In this document: one piece after another, positions 1-5,885 of the stretch
Layout: each line of letters starts with the position of its first letter
How positions within the stretch are numbered: the first letter of the stretch is position 1
Notes under the pieces: generated by a model
The model's database searches: none
What the model was told of the DNA's origin: nothing
Seen by the model: the letters and a program-made list of their open reading frames with translations, nothing else
Made by a program: the position numbers and the translations under genes
Source: Bacteroidota bacterium
GTDB taxonomy: Bacteria > Bacteroidota > Bacteroidia > Bacteroidales > Marinifilaceae
Length of the DNA stretch: 6,275 nt
Direction of reading: 5' to 3'
NCBI GenBank assembly: GCA_023400335.1
Contig: JAEXFF010000350.1
Location: 1-6,275 of the forward strand

Positions 1-51
1 TGCCTGAAAAGCCTCAGAAACTACGACGGCAAGCTCCCCGAAACCCCTTAG
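1..51 (+). CDS. Possible 3' end of an upstream gene (partial, uncertain)
   Basis: The first reading frame is open from the window edge to a TAG stop at 49-51 and would give a 16-residue tail ending K-L-P-E-T-P. It is too short to identify. It also overlaps sequence resembling part of the NVEALA leaders seen further on (a CTCCCCGA block at 34-41), so the open frame may be chance. A second frame is open from base 3 to a TAA at 75-77. I cannot decide between these without the sequence to the left. Confidence 0.15.
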   Translation, partial: CLKSLRNYDGKLPETP

Positions 52-195
52 AAAGGAGGTGTATGATGGTAATATAAACCGGACAAAACAGAATGATGCA
101 AGTTCAGTACATCATTTGGCTATCTTGATCCTCTATAGAAAAGGTAAAGGTAGAAAATTTACTGAATTAAAAACAATAAAACAAAGGTACGAAAA
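17..195 (+). promoter_or_regulatory. Diverged leader region of the first NVEALA gene
   Basis: This gene-free stretch keeps, in the same order, three short blocks found in the two near-identical leaders at 2811-3023 and 5670-5885: CTCCCCGA (34-41), AAAGGAGGTG (52-61) and ACCGGAC (about 78-84). The rest has diverged or been lost. The AAAGGAGGTG is a perfect complement of the 16S rRNA anti-Shine-Dalgarno sequence. It is followed at 63-77 by ATGATGGTAATATAA, a four-codon reading frame (M-M-V-I-stop), with spacing suitable for translation from either ATG. No convincing Bacteroidales promoter (TTTG, then TAnnTTTG) was found by eye. The order of shared blocks suggests common descent with the other leaders, but similarity is low enough that this is tentative. 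Confidence 0.35.
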
Positions 196-450
196 ATGAA
201 AAAGCATATATTTGGAGCAGCACTTTTAGTAGCAATAGCAGTGGCTGCTGGCTGGAATTACCAGCAAAATAAACAAGATGTTCAACTCTCAGACTTGGCG
301 CTGACGAACGTGGAAGCGTTGGCCAGTGGCGAAGGGAGTGGTGACTGTAAATGGAGAACTGGACATAGCTCCGTAACCGGTTGGATCGCAATATGTGACT
401 CATACGGTGTTGGATATTCATGCTCCTGCGGAGATATAAAATATTATTAA
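196..450 (+). CDS. NVEALA family small exported protein, copy 1
   Basis: This 84-residue protein has a short basic N-terminus (K2, K3), a hydrophobic segment at about residues 5-19 and then W20-N-Y-Q-Q-N-K26. Next comes L31-S-D-L-A-L with the diagnostic NVEALA at 38-43, followed by S-G-E (44-46). This matches the Bacteroidales NVEALA family (Pfam PF14055 as I remember it), whose function is not established. A signal peptidase cut after A-V-A (15-17) is possible; otherwise the segment is a membrane anchor. The tail after the G-E is Gly/Ser-rich with cysteines at 51, 67, 76 and 78 and ends Y-Y. It shares only the N-terminal half with the copies at 3024 and 5886. The start codon has only a weak AAAGGTACG upstream, normal for Bacteroidales, and puts the charged residues directly before the hydrophobic stretch. 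It is followed by a hairpin and then propeller genes. A peptide-precursor role is inference. Confidence 0.9.
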   Translation: MKKHIFGAALLVAIAVAAGWNYQQNKQDVQLSDLALTNVEALASGEGSGDCKWRTGHSSVTGWIAICDSYGVGYSCSCGDIKYY

Positions 451-459
451 TTATCAGAG

Positions 460-488
460 GGAGGTAACTTTTGCGAAAAGTTACCTTC
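460..488 (+). terminator. Hairpin after NVEALA copy 1 (terminator or attenuator)
   Basis: GGAGGTAACTTTT (460-472) pairs with AAAAGTTACCTTC (476-488) around a GCG loop, a 13-bp stem with one G-U pair. It starts 10 bases after the NVEALA stop and lies before the propeller gene at 511. There is no long T-run after the stem, so it could be a weak terminator, an attenuator lowering expression of the propellers, or an mRNA-stabilising 3' end. The NVEALA gene at 3024 is followed by an unrelated hairpin in the same place. Confidence 0.6.
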
Positions 489-510
489 TATAGAATATTC
501 CATTTGGATT

Positions 511-1635
511 ATGATAACAAGAATACGACTCTTGCTTTTTATATACTTGTTCTGTACAAATAGTATTAACGGTATTTTATCTCCCTCCCGTGTGGAAAAT
601 ACCATTCAAATGGACATGAATCACTACCAAAAAATCACATTTGATAGTTTGATTACAGACATTTCCTGTACAAAACTAAGTAATACTGTATTTGATTTTT
701 GTACAAATATGGTTCAATATAAAGATTTCCTATACTTTATGGGAAGTACTATGGCTGGAAAAAATGTATATATATACTCTAAGTCCGGAAAGTTCATAAA
801 GGAAATTACATTTTCGGATGCCTTAATAGTCAATTCCATGTGTATTGTTCCGGAATTGGAGGAGTTGTGGGTCGTGAGCAGATTCAAAATTATCAACAAG
901 TTCAAACTGGATGGCGCACCGGTCAAAAAAGTGTCTTTGCCTTTTCCTTGTGCCGCCATCATACCGACCGCAAAACAAGATTTTCTGGTTTATTCGGGAG
1001 GAGCCAATACAGAAAGAGGACACATTGAAGGACACTTTATGGCTCTCACCGATTTCAAGTCTATCCACAAATTATATCTGCCCAAATGGGGGAAAAAAGA
1101 ATGGTTGTTCGCACCTTATAATTTATATACGACAGATGCTGACGACATTTTGATTCTCCCGGATAACACAGACACAATCTATAGATATGATACTTCCGAG
1201 AAGGAGATACTCCCATATTATAGTCTTGATTTTCATGGAGAATTTCTAACCAGAGACAAGTATCCCAAAGAAGATGCGGGAATGGCTGAAATAATCGATA
1301 AGAAAAAATACATCCATAACTGTTATAGCTTTTATTTCGCTTCGGATTATCTTTTTTTCAAGTTAATGGGGAAAAGGGACGATTTTTGTGCTATCCGGTG
1401 TAAAGACAATATCCTCTTTTCTTTCGACCGTCTTTTTGACAATTTCAGATCCAAATATGTGAATCCTTTTATCGGTTCAGATAAAAACAATCTTTATTTG
1501 CTTGTTCGCGAGAATGACCTTGCCGGTCATTACTTAAATATTAAATGCACATACCCGGCTATCCGGAAAATGTTACCCGGATTATTAACCACTGGGAACG
1601 ATTGGATTTTACTAACGATTAAAATAAAGGAATAA
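511..1635 (+). CDS. 6-bladed beta-propeller-like exported protein, divergent, no lipobox
   Basis: This 374-residue protein begins with a Sec-type signal: R4 and R6, then hydrophobic residues 7-15, with a plausible cut near S-I-N-G (18-21). Its C15 is preceded by Y-L-F, which is not a lipobox, unlike the three other propellers here. The body has repeated beta-strand patterns such as Y-K-D-F-L-Y-F, V-Y-I-Y-S-K-S-G-K-F-I-K and D-T-I-Y-R-Y-D-T, as in Bacteroidales 6-bladed propellers (formerly DUF5128). The length is right, and the opening D-S-L-I-T-D-I-S corresponds to the family's usual first strand. It lacks the G-x-G-P-x-E-Y turn seen in the next gene, so the assignment rests mainly on pattern, size and context. 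It is probably periplasmic or anchored by an uncleaved signal. Only three bases separate it from the next gene, indicating one operon. The ligand is unknown. Confidence 0.75.
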   Translation: MITRIRLLLFIYLFCTNSINGILSPSRVENTIQMDMNHYQKITFDSLITDISCTKLSNTVFDFCTNMVQYKDFLYFMGSTMAGKNVYIYSKSGKFIKEITFSDALIVNSMCIVPELEELWVVSRFKIINKFKLDGAPVKKVSLPFPCAAIIPTAKQDFLVYSGGANTERGHIEGHFMALTDFKSIHKLYLPKWGKKEWLFAPYNLYTTDADDILILPDNTDTIYRYDTSEKEILPYYSLDFHGEFLTRDKYPKEDAGMAEIIDKKKYIHNCYSFYFASDYLFFKLMGKRDDFCAIRCKDNILFSFDRLFDNFRSKYVNPFIGSDKNNLYLLVRENDLAGHYLNIKCTYPAIRKMLPGLLTTGNDWILLTIKIKE

Positions 1636-1638
1636 AAG

Positions 1639-2727
1639 ATGAAAAATATCACCCAACAGTTCTTTTTTATATGCTTGGTTTGCGTGCTTTTGAGCTCTTG
1701 CTCAGATCAAAAGGCAACAAAAATTGCTTTGATAGCGGATTTATCTCCTGAAGAATCCCGGCCGACATGGACGGAGTTGTTTTCTGATCGCTACGAAATT
1801 ACTCTGCTGGAAACGACTTCCGGCAGTTTGATCGGGCAGATTGATAAGATCAGGAAGTTTCGGAACCATTATTATGTTTTATCCTCTAATGGCAAAACAA
1901 TCCACCATTTCGACAAGGATGGAAAATTCGTATCGTCTTTGAACAGGCAAGGACAAGGGCCGGAAGAATATCCCCGAATAGAGGATTTCGATGTCTGCGA
2001 GGCAGATGGTAAAACTGAAGTATGGATTTCGGACAACAAAAGCCTGAAAGTATATGATGCTACCGATTTTTCTTTCAAAAGAAAAATTTCCTATCCATTT
2101 GTAATCCACAAATTTAAAAAGATGGAGAACTCTCATGTCCTGCTTGTCACCGGACAGAACGAAAACATTTTGACGTTGGTAGACAAAGAGGGGGAAATTA
2201 TTGCCGAATATTTGAAAAAAGAAATACCCTACATCATGTTCCGGCCGGTACAATTTGCGGCTTATGGATCCAGTTATCTTTTCCAGTTAGGTATTTCAAA
2301 CACATTCGTTTCATTCAACCCGCAAACTGAGCAATTCCAAATGGGACACTATGCCGGAGGAAATGAGTTTCTCACCGAAAAGCAGTTGTTGGAAATGTTT
2401 CAAACACACGGTATCGATTTTATCCTTGAAGCCAATAAATGCTCTTACATCAACAACATGATTTCTTTAGGGAATATAATCTGGCTACAGACACATCAGG
2501 GTGGAAAAAACTACCTGACAAAAGTAGAAGAAGGACAAAAGGTCTCAACCCAATTCTCATACGGGACAACTCTTTCCACTATTTCTGACGCAGAGAGCGA
2601 TGACAGCATATTATTATATATCACGCCCGACCGTCTTTCGGAACACCCCGAAGATGTGATCGACAAATTTGGCAATAAGATTATTTGCAATATGGAAGAT
2701 AATCCTTATATATTAGAGTTTTTTTAA
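1639..2727 (+). CDS. 6-bladed beta-propeller lipoprotein
   Basis: This 362-residue protein has a clear lipoprotein signal: hydrophobic residues 8-18 and lipobox L18-S-S-C21, followed by S-D-Q. An S-D after the lipid cysteine resembles, but does not fully match, the acidic surface-export signal described for Bacteroidetes lipoproteins, so surface display is possible but unproven. The mature part starts with the hallmark first blade of the Bacteroidales 6-bladed propeller family (PF17170 type): Y-E-I-T-L-L-E-T-T (52-60), S-L-I-G-Q-I-D-K-I (63-71), F-D-K-D-G-K-F (91-97) and the conserved turn G-Q-G-P-E-E-Y (105-111). Length is normal and the frame intact. An AAAGGA lies about 10 bases before the start, inside the end of the upstream gene, which suggests coupled translation. 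The family is scaffold-like and no catalytic residues are evident; binding a peptide or other ligand is inference from context. Confidence 0.9.
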   Translation: MKNITQQFFFICLVCVLLSSCSDQKATKIALIADLSPEESRPTWTELFSDRYEITLLETTSGSLIGQIDKIRKFRNHYYVLSSNGKTIHHFDKDGKFVSSLNRQGQGPEEYPRIEDFDVCEADGKTEVWISDNKSLKVYDATDFSFKRKISYPFVIHKFKKMENSHVLLVTGQNENILTLVDKEGEIIAEYLKKEIPYIMFRPVQFAAYGSSYLFQLGISNTFVSFNPQTEQFQMGHYAGGNEFLTEKQLLEMFQTHGIDFILEANKCSYINNMISLGNIIWLQTHQGGKNYLTKVEEGQKVSTQFSYGTTLSTISDAESDDSILLYITPDRLSEHPEDVIDKFGNKIICNMEDNPYILEFF

Positions 2728-2816
2728 TGAATAATCATCTTAAATAAAGGAGGAGCAATCAGAAAAGATAGAAAGAAAGTAAGACAGTCAAACTATAAAT
2801 ATCAAGTAAAAAGAAA

Positions 2817-2867
2817 GGAGTCTCTGCCTACCGCCTCACAAACGTTAGCAGAAACTCCCGGACTTTT
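2817..2867 (+). terminator. Terminator-like stem closing unit 1 and opening unit 2
   Basis: GGAGTCTCTGC (2817-2827) pairs with GCAGAAACTCC (2848-2858) with a single mismatch, and ACTTTT follows at 2862-2867. The A-rich stretch before the stem can extend the pairing with the T's, so it could act on either strand. It sits 90 bases after the propeller gene ending at 2727 and would separate it from the next NVEALA transcript. The 20-base loop contains the palindrome AACGTT (2841-2846). A matching stem with a quite different loop occurs at 5676-5719. Confidence 0.6.
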
Positions 2868-2889
2868 CCTCATTCAATAACAAATAAAG

Positions 2890-2897
2890 AAGGAGGT
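2890..2897 (+). promoter_or_regulatory. Consensus Shine-Dalgarno motif with no start codon nearby
   Basis: AAGGAGGT is an exact anti-Shine-Dalgarno complement, conserved at 5751-5758 and, with one extra base, at 52-61. Here it is followed by AACGGCAAAAATAG with no ATG or GTG at usable distance, and the real NVEALA start is over 120 bases downstream. Bacteroidales rarely use Shine-Dalgarno sites, so its retention in all three leaders suggests an RNA-level or DNA-level role other than ordinary initiation. Confidence 0.4.
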
Positions 2898-2911
2898 AAC
2901 GGCAAAAATAG

Positions 2912-2919
2912 TAAATTTG
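2912..2919 (+). promoter_or_regulatory. Candidate -7 promoter element (TAAATTTG) for NVEALA copy 2
   Basis: TAAATTTG fits the Bacteroides sigma-ABfr -7 consensus TAnnTTTG exactly and is conserved at 5773-5780. No TTTG is visible at the usual distance upstream, where the purine-rich AAGGAGGT lies, so the promoter would be weak or activator-dependent. A start here would give a leader of about 100 bases, which is plausible. It could be a chance match in AT-rich DNA. Confidence 0.3.
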
Positions 2920-2995
2920 GAGTAAAGAAAAAAGGGTTGGGAATCACCTGTTCCGGGAAAAGATACCGGGTGAAAGAGCCACAATTAATAATAAA

Positions 2996-3010
2996 ATGAT
3001 AAATCCCTAA
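2996..3010 (+). other. Conserved four-codon leader reading frame (M-I-N-P)
   Basis: ATGATAAATCCCTAA lies 13 bases before the NVEALA start and is identical at 5858-5872. If translated it makes only M-I-N-P. The whole AT-rich leader is identical around it, so conservation may reflect recent duplication rather than selection on this frame. Confidence 0.25.
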
Positions 3011-3023
3011 AAATAATAATAAA

Positions 3024-3257
3024 ATGGGGACAAAAATTTTGGGCGTAATCGCTTTTGCAGCGATCGCCGCCGCAGCAGCAGGCTGGAACTACCAGCAAAA
3101 TAAACAGGAGGTTGAACTTTCTGACTTGGCGTTGGCTAATGTAGAGGCTCTTGCTAGAGGTGAGAGCGGAAGAGATCGTTGTGACGACTTCACTACAATG
3201 ACTTGCTTGTCAAATGGACATACATATTATAACATGTATCCTGCTTGCGGTTTATAA
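3024..3257 (+). CDS. NVEALA family small exported protein, copy 2
   Basis: This 77-residue protein has a single basic residue (K4) before a long alanine-rich hydrophobic segment (about 5-20), then W21-N-Y-Q-Q-N-K27, L32-S-D-L-A-L37, NVEALA at 39-44 and R-G-E (45-47). The tail is 30 residues, polar and aromatic, with cysteines at 53, 61 and 75 and the ending A-C-G-L. An odd cysteine number means one could stay free, pair between molecules or bind a group. The start codon follows an AAATAATAATAAA stretch with no Shine-Dalgarno site, the usual Bacteroidales pattern, and is fixed by agreement with the copy at 5886. It sits in its own leader-terminator cassette ahead of two propeller lipoproteins. 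The motif supports the NVEALA family; function is unknown, and a secreted or envelope-tethered peptide role is inference. Confidence 0.9.
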   Translation: MGTKILGVIAFAAIAAAAAGWNYQQNKQEVELSDLALANVEALARGESGRDRCDDFTTMTCLSNGHTYYNMYPACGL

Positions 3258-3269
3258 TTTATAAACTAT

Positions 3270-3304
3270 AGGTGCTGCTTAAATTTAACAGGGCAGCACC
3301 TTTT
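3270..3304 (+). terminator. Rho-independent terminator after NVEALA copy 2
   Basis: AGGTGCTGC (3270-3278) pairs perfectly with GCAGCACCT (3293-3301), loop of 14 bases, followed by a T-run at 3301-3304. It starts 12 bases after the NVEALA stop and ends just before the propeller start at 3316/3322. As no separate promoter for the propellers is obvious, partial read-through would make the small protein abundant and the lipoproteins scarcer. Confidence 0.8.
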
Positions 3305-3315
3305 CCTAAAACGAC

Positions 3316-4338
3316 ATGATCATGAAAAGTCTATTCATTATTATTCTATGCTTTCTTTTCACCTCTTGTAGTGAAAACCAGTATCGCATTTTCACATTAC
3401 CTGAAGAGACTCCTGTCAGCGGGGTTGACTATCCCTATGAACTCTTTATGAATTATCCTTGGTCAATAGATATCATAGATGATAAATTATTACTCTTTGC
3501 CACTAAAGGTGACTACTTTATGCGAATAGTTGATGCTAATAATGGCAAAGAGATTAAACAAATTGGTCTATTCGGTGGCGGACCTAAAGAATTTGTACAA
3601 CCCGTCTATTGGGGAAAAAATGGTAAAGATGTATATGTTTATGATGAAGCAAAAATGTACCTGAGGACATATTCATGGCATGAAATCTTAAATGCGGAAG
3701 AATTACCGGAAGCGAAAACAATAAACTTGAAAGGTAATGAGAAAAATATCTTATTCGGCAAGGTACTTAATCAGGATTATTTTGTAGGTTCGGTCGTCGT
3801 TGGTATGCCCCATCCTATAATTATACTGGATAAAGAGTTGAACACAATCGGGAACATGGGGAATATTCCGGATAAAGACCATCAAAGTGAAGCATTAGTT
3901 ACTTATGGAGGTTCAGTCAGTTCGTATGGAAATAAGTTCGTGTCTACAATGGCATCATTTGGCTATATCGCCTGCTATGAGCAACAAGCAGATGGCACTT
4001 GCAAAATATTATGGGATGCTTGTGCAGAACAACCAATCTATAAGAAAGACCAATTAGACCTGACTCTTTTGAAATTAGGTTTTGCAGATGTGAAAATGAC
4101 AAAAAATTATATCTTCTGTAGTTATTTCGGGCAAAAATATGATCGGGACAATCGGAAAAACATAAAACCCAGAAACATGCTGGTGTTTGATCATCAAGGC
4201 AATTTACTGAAAAACTTACGTTCGGAAAGAAGTTTAGCCCGGTTCACCGTTTCCGAGGACGAAAAAACAATCTATGCCGCGACTGAAGAACCGGAAGTGG
4301 CGATCATACGGTTTGATATTAGTAACATTCTGAAATAA
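3316..4338 (+). CDS. TolB-like 6-bladed beta-propeller lipoprotein (BF3164-like)
   Basis: This protein has 340 residues from the first ATG. The second ATG at 3322 gives M-K-S-L and puts the lysine next to the start, so it is the likelier true start. The signal runs through I8-F15 to a lipobox F-T-S-C18, slightly off consensus at -3 but acceptable in Bacteroidetes, followed by S-E-N. The mature part shows blade-like strands: S-I-D-I-I-D-D-K-L-L-L-F (50-61), the turn G-G-G-P-K-E-F (87-93), D-V-Y-V-Y-D and, near the C-terminus, L-V-F-D-H-Q-G-N-L-L-K and T-I-Y-A-A-T-E-E. This fits the TolB-like/BF3164-like lipoproteins (PF15869 as I remember it), a different branch from the propeller at 1639. It is likely anchored to the outer membrane, with no enzymatic motif. 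It is first in an operon with the gene at 4346, seven bases on. Confidence 0.85.
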   Translation: MIMKSLFIIILCFLFTSCSENQYRIFTLPEETPVSGVDYPYELFMNYPWSIDIIDDKLLLFATKGDYFMRIVDANNGKEIKQIGLFGGGPKEFVQPVYWGKNGKDVYVYDEAKMYLRTYSWHEILNAEELPEAKTINLKGNEKNILFGKVLNQDYFVGSVVVGMPHPIIILDKELNTIGNMGNIPDKDHQSEALVTYGGSVSSYGNKFVSTMASFGYIACYEQQADGTCKILWDACAEQPIYKKDQLDLTLLKLGFADVKMTKNYIFCSYFGQKYDRDNRKNIKPRNMLVFDHQGNLLKNLRSERSLARFTVSEDEKTIYAATEEPEVAIIRFDISNILK

Positions 4339-4345
4339 CAAGTTT

Positions 4346-5434
4346 ATGAAAACATGGATTCTTCTCTTTTGCCTGCTGTTGGCTTCCTGCGGAGGTCGAC
4401 AAGCACAATTTTCCGATCATGAGGACTTTTACTGGATAGACTTTCGTCCCTTAGTCAAGAATGAGGCATTGGAAGTGGGTTTGAATGAATGGGGGACAAA
4501 CCCTCGATACGTGCAATTGGAAACCAACGAATTCATTCAGATCAAATTCATACAAAGGGTTATTTTGGACGGTGATAAATTCTTAGTAGTTCATTCGGAC
4601 AGATTATCTCTATTTGATAAAGATGGGAAATACCAATATGACATCGGGGAAAAAGGAGAAGAGGAAGGAGAATATTTCAGAATGGGTGGTGTTGTTTTGC
4701 GAAATGACACACTGTTTGTCGTAGATGGGAATTATGATTTCACACTTTACAACTGGCAAGGAGAATATTTAGGAAAGTGGTTTCAGCCCAAAATACGGCA
4801 TACAATGAATTTTTTCCTCGTTCCCAATACGGACCTATTCTTAGGGCATGTAAATAATTTTACCGGGCAAAAGAAAGTTAGGTTCGTCTTTTTCCGGGAC
4901 ACAACAGCCATCAAAACGATTCCGGTTACGGAAAAACTCGAACCGGCATCACCAATGGTCGTATATAGCATACCTACTGAAATGAAAGCGTTTGACGGGC
5001 TTGTCCCCGCCTTCAAGGAAGTATTCAACGACACGATTTACCAAGTCGATGAAAGCTTGAATTTGGTCCCTTATGCTGTAGTCGAGTTAGGCAAATACAA
5101 GGCGACCAAAGAAGCCATGTTTGCTTGCACGGCTGAACAACTGATGAAAAAATGGGACTTCTTCAACGGCAAAATTGCGCTTGCTGCAACTGGAGAGAAA
5201 GACGGTATCATTTATCTGGCTCACCATGATGTAACTGATCCGTACACTTACAGCTATGACAAAAATACCCAACAAACGTTTTATCAAAAGGTCATCTATC
5301 CGGACAATTCTTACGGATTCAAGGAAGGAAGTACTTTCGTGCCTCATTTCATATCGACAGACGGGAAATATCTGATCGATTACGAAATACCCGAAAACGG
5401 GAATAATCCTGTGATTGTCCTTGTCGAACGTTAA
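4346..5434 (+). CDS. 6-bladed beta-propeller lipoprotein
   Basis: This 362-residue lipoprotein has a compact signal (M-K-T-W, then I5-L12) and lipobox L12-A-S-C15, followed by G-G-R. The uncharged G-G after the cysteine gives no acidic surface-export signal, unlike the S-D and S-E of the lipoproteins at 1639 and 3316. The family strand Y-V-Q-L-E-T-N (55-61) is followed by F-D-K-D-G-K-Y (90-96). A degenerate turn at 100-110 (I-G-E-K-G-E-E-E-G-E-Y) replaces the usual G-x-G-P-x-E-Y. Further on, F-N-D-T-I-Y-Q-V-D and Y-A-V-V-E-L-G-K-Y resemble a recurring strand pair in Bacteroidales propellers (PF17170; DUF4934-like relatives also occur). The frame is intact and the length normal. It follows the previous propeller by seven bases and is followed after 19 bases by a broken DUF1573 lipoprotein gene. 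Ligand unknown. Confidence 0.85.
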   Translation: MKTWILLFCLLLASCGGRQAQFSDHEDFYWIDFRPLVKNEALEVGLNEWGTNPRYVQLETNEFIQIKFIQRVILDGDKFLVVHSDRLSLFDKDGKYQYDIGEKGEEEGEYFRMGGVVLRNDTLFVVDGNYDFTLYNWQGEYLGKWFQPKIRHTMNFFLVPNTDLFLGHVNNFTGQKKVRFVFFRDTTAIKTIPVTEKLEPASPMVVYSIPTEMKAFDGLVPAFKEVFNDTIYQVDESLNLVPYAVVELGKYKATKEAMFACTAEQLMKKWDFFNGKIALAATGEKDGIIYLAHHDVTDPYTYSYDKNTQQTFYQKVIYPDNSYGFKEGSTFVPHFISTDGKYLIDYEIPENGNNPVIVLVER

Positions 5435-5453
5435 TAAACAATTCATACCGTCC

Positions 5454-5653
5454 ATGAAAACATGCTTCTTATTCATGATATTAAGTATTCTGACCTCTTG
5501 TACAATTGGAAAGAACTGCAACCGGGAGAGAGCGGAACGATCACGGTCAGCTACGAAGCGGAACAGCCGGGCGATTTTTACCGAACGGTAGACATTTATG
5601 GGAACATTCCGAACAACTCGCTGATGGTGAGTTTTATCGGGACAGTGAAATAA
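5454..5653 (+). pseudogene. Remnant of a DUF1573 lipoprotein gene (internal deletion with frame change)
   Basis: Two pieces of one gene lie in different frames. The frame starting at ATG 5454 gives a good lipoprotein signal, M-K-T-C-F-L-F-M then I-L-S-I-L with lipobox L-T-S-C16, but soon turns into Arg-rich nonsense and stops at 5589-5591. A second frame, open from 5462 to the TAA at 5651-5653, encodes from W at 5507 a typical C-terminal half of DUF1573: L-Q-P-G-E-S-G-T-I-T-V-S-Y, P-G-D-F-Y-R-T-V-D-I-Y-G-N and V-S-F-I-G-T-V-K. The middle of the domain, which in this family usually includes a Cys-Ser-Cys stretch just before the P-G-E-x-G-x-I strand, is missing. The changeover lies near 5500-5510. 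A deletion is the simplest explanation. An alternative is that ATG 5462 starts a real 63-residue cytoplasmic protein, but its first 14 residues look like out-of-frame signal-peptide sequence. Confidence 0.7.
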
Positions 5654-5675
5654 AATAATTAACGGGGAAAAGAAA

Positions 5676-5728
5676 GGAGTTCCTGCACACAGAACCTTGC
5701 AAGTCTAAGCAGAAACTCCCCGATTTTT
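5676..5728 (+). terminator. Terminator-like stem closing unit 2 and opening unit 3
   Basis: GGAGTTCCTGC (5676-5686) pairs with GCAGAAACTCC (5709-5719) with one mismatch, and TTTTT follows at 5724-5728. The GGGGAAAA before the stem can pair partly with the T-run and following CC, making it near-symmetrical. The 22-base loop contains the palindrome CTTGCAAG (5696-5703). Stem and flanks match 2817-2858 while the loop does not. It ends the operon 3316-5653 and insulates the third NVEALA gene. Confidence 0.65.
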
Positions 5729-5750
5729 CCTCATTCAATAACTAATAAAG

Positions 5751-5758
5751 AAGGAGGT
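5751..5758 (+). promoter_or_regulatory. Consensus Shine-Dalgarno motif with no start codon nearby
   Basis: AAGGAGGT followed by AACGACAAAAGTAG is the equivalent of 2890-2897. Again no initiation codon lies within 15 bases, and the NVEALA start is about 130 bases on. Confidence 0.4.
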
Positions 5759-5772
5759 AACGACAAAAGTAG

Positions 5773-5780
5773 TAAATTTG
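5773..5780 (+). promoter_or_regulatory. Candidate -7 promoter element (TAAATTTG) for NVEALA copy 3
   Basis: This is an exact TAnnTTTG match conserved with 2912-2919, with no clear TTTG at the -33 position. Its value rests on conservation in position, which recent duplication could also explain. Confidence 0.3.
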
Positions 5781-5857
5781 GAGAAAACAACAAAAGGGTA
5801 GGAAATCACCCGTTCCGGGAAATGGTACCGGACGAAAGAACCACAATTAATAATAAA

Positions 5858-5872
5858 ATGATAAATCCCTAA
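5858..5872 (+). other. Conserved four-codon leader reading frame (M-I-N-P)
   Basis: ATGATAAATCCCTAA is identical to 2996-3010 and also ends 13 bases before the NVEALA start. It is unlikely to make a functional peptide; if translated, it could affect ribosome loading on the small gene. Confidence 0.25.
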
Positions 5873-5885
5873 AAATAATAATAAA

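Larger units (their letters stand above)
2811..3164 (+). repeat. Module repeat A: leader plus NVEALA constant region
   Basis: The sequence from the terminator-like stem through codon 47 of the NVEALA gene is repeated at 5670-6023. By eye, from GCAGAAACTCC (2848) to the start codon, 176 bases align with about 90% identity and one single-base indel. The last 46 bases or so before the ATG are identical. Similarity continues through the signal and NVEALA codons and stops at the G-E codons, after which the genes diverge completely. This implies duplication or gene conversion of the leader and constant half while the tails changed independently. Confidence 0.85.

Noticed and set aside
470..506. Bacteroides-type promoter for the gene at 511 (TTTG at 470-473 and TCCATTTG at 499-506)
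   Set aside because: The second element mismatches TAnnTTTG, the spacing is too long, and it would leave almost no room before the ATG; read-through from the NVEALA transcript is simpler.
1879..2253. Minus-strand 124-codon open frame
   Set aside because: It lies wholly inside the well-supported propeller lipoprotein gene at 1639-2727, has no family resemblance, and is a shadow of that gene's coding strand.
2817..2858. Integron attC-like or invertible promoter element
   Set aside because: The stem arms lack the GTTRRRY/RYYYAAC core sites, no integrase is in the window, and the following T-run favours a terminator.
5087..5521. Minus-strand 144-codon open frame
   Set aside because: It overlaps the end of the propeller at 4346-5434 and the DUF1573 remnant; its sequence shows no recognisable motif and its start and end make no operon sense.
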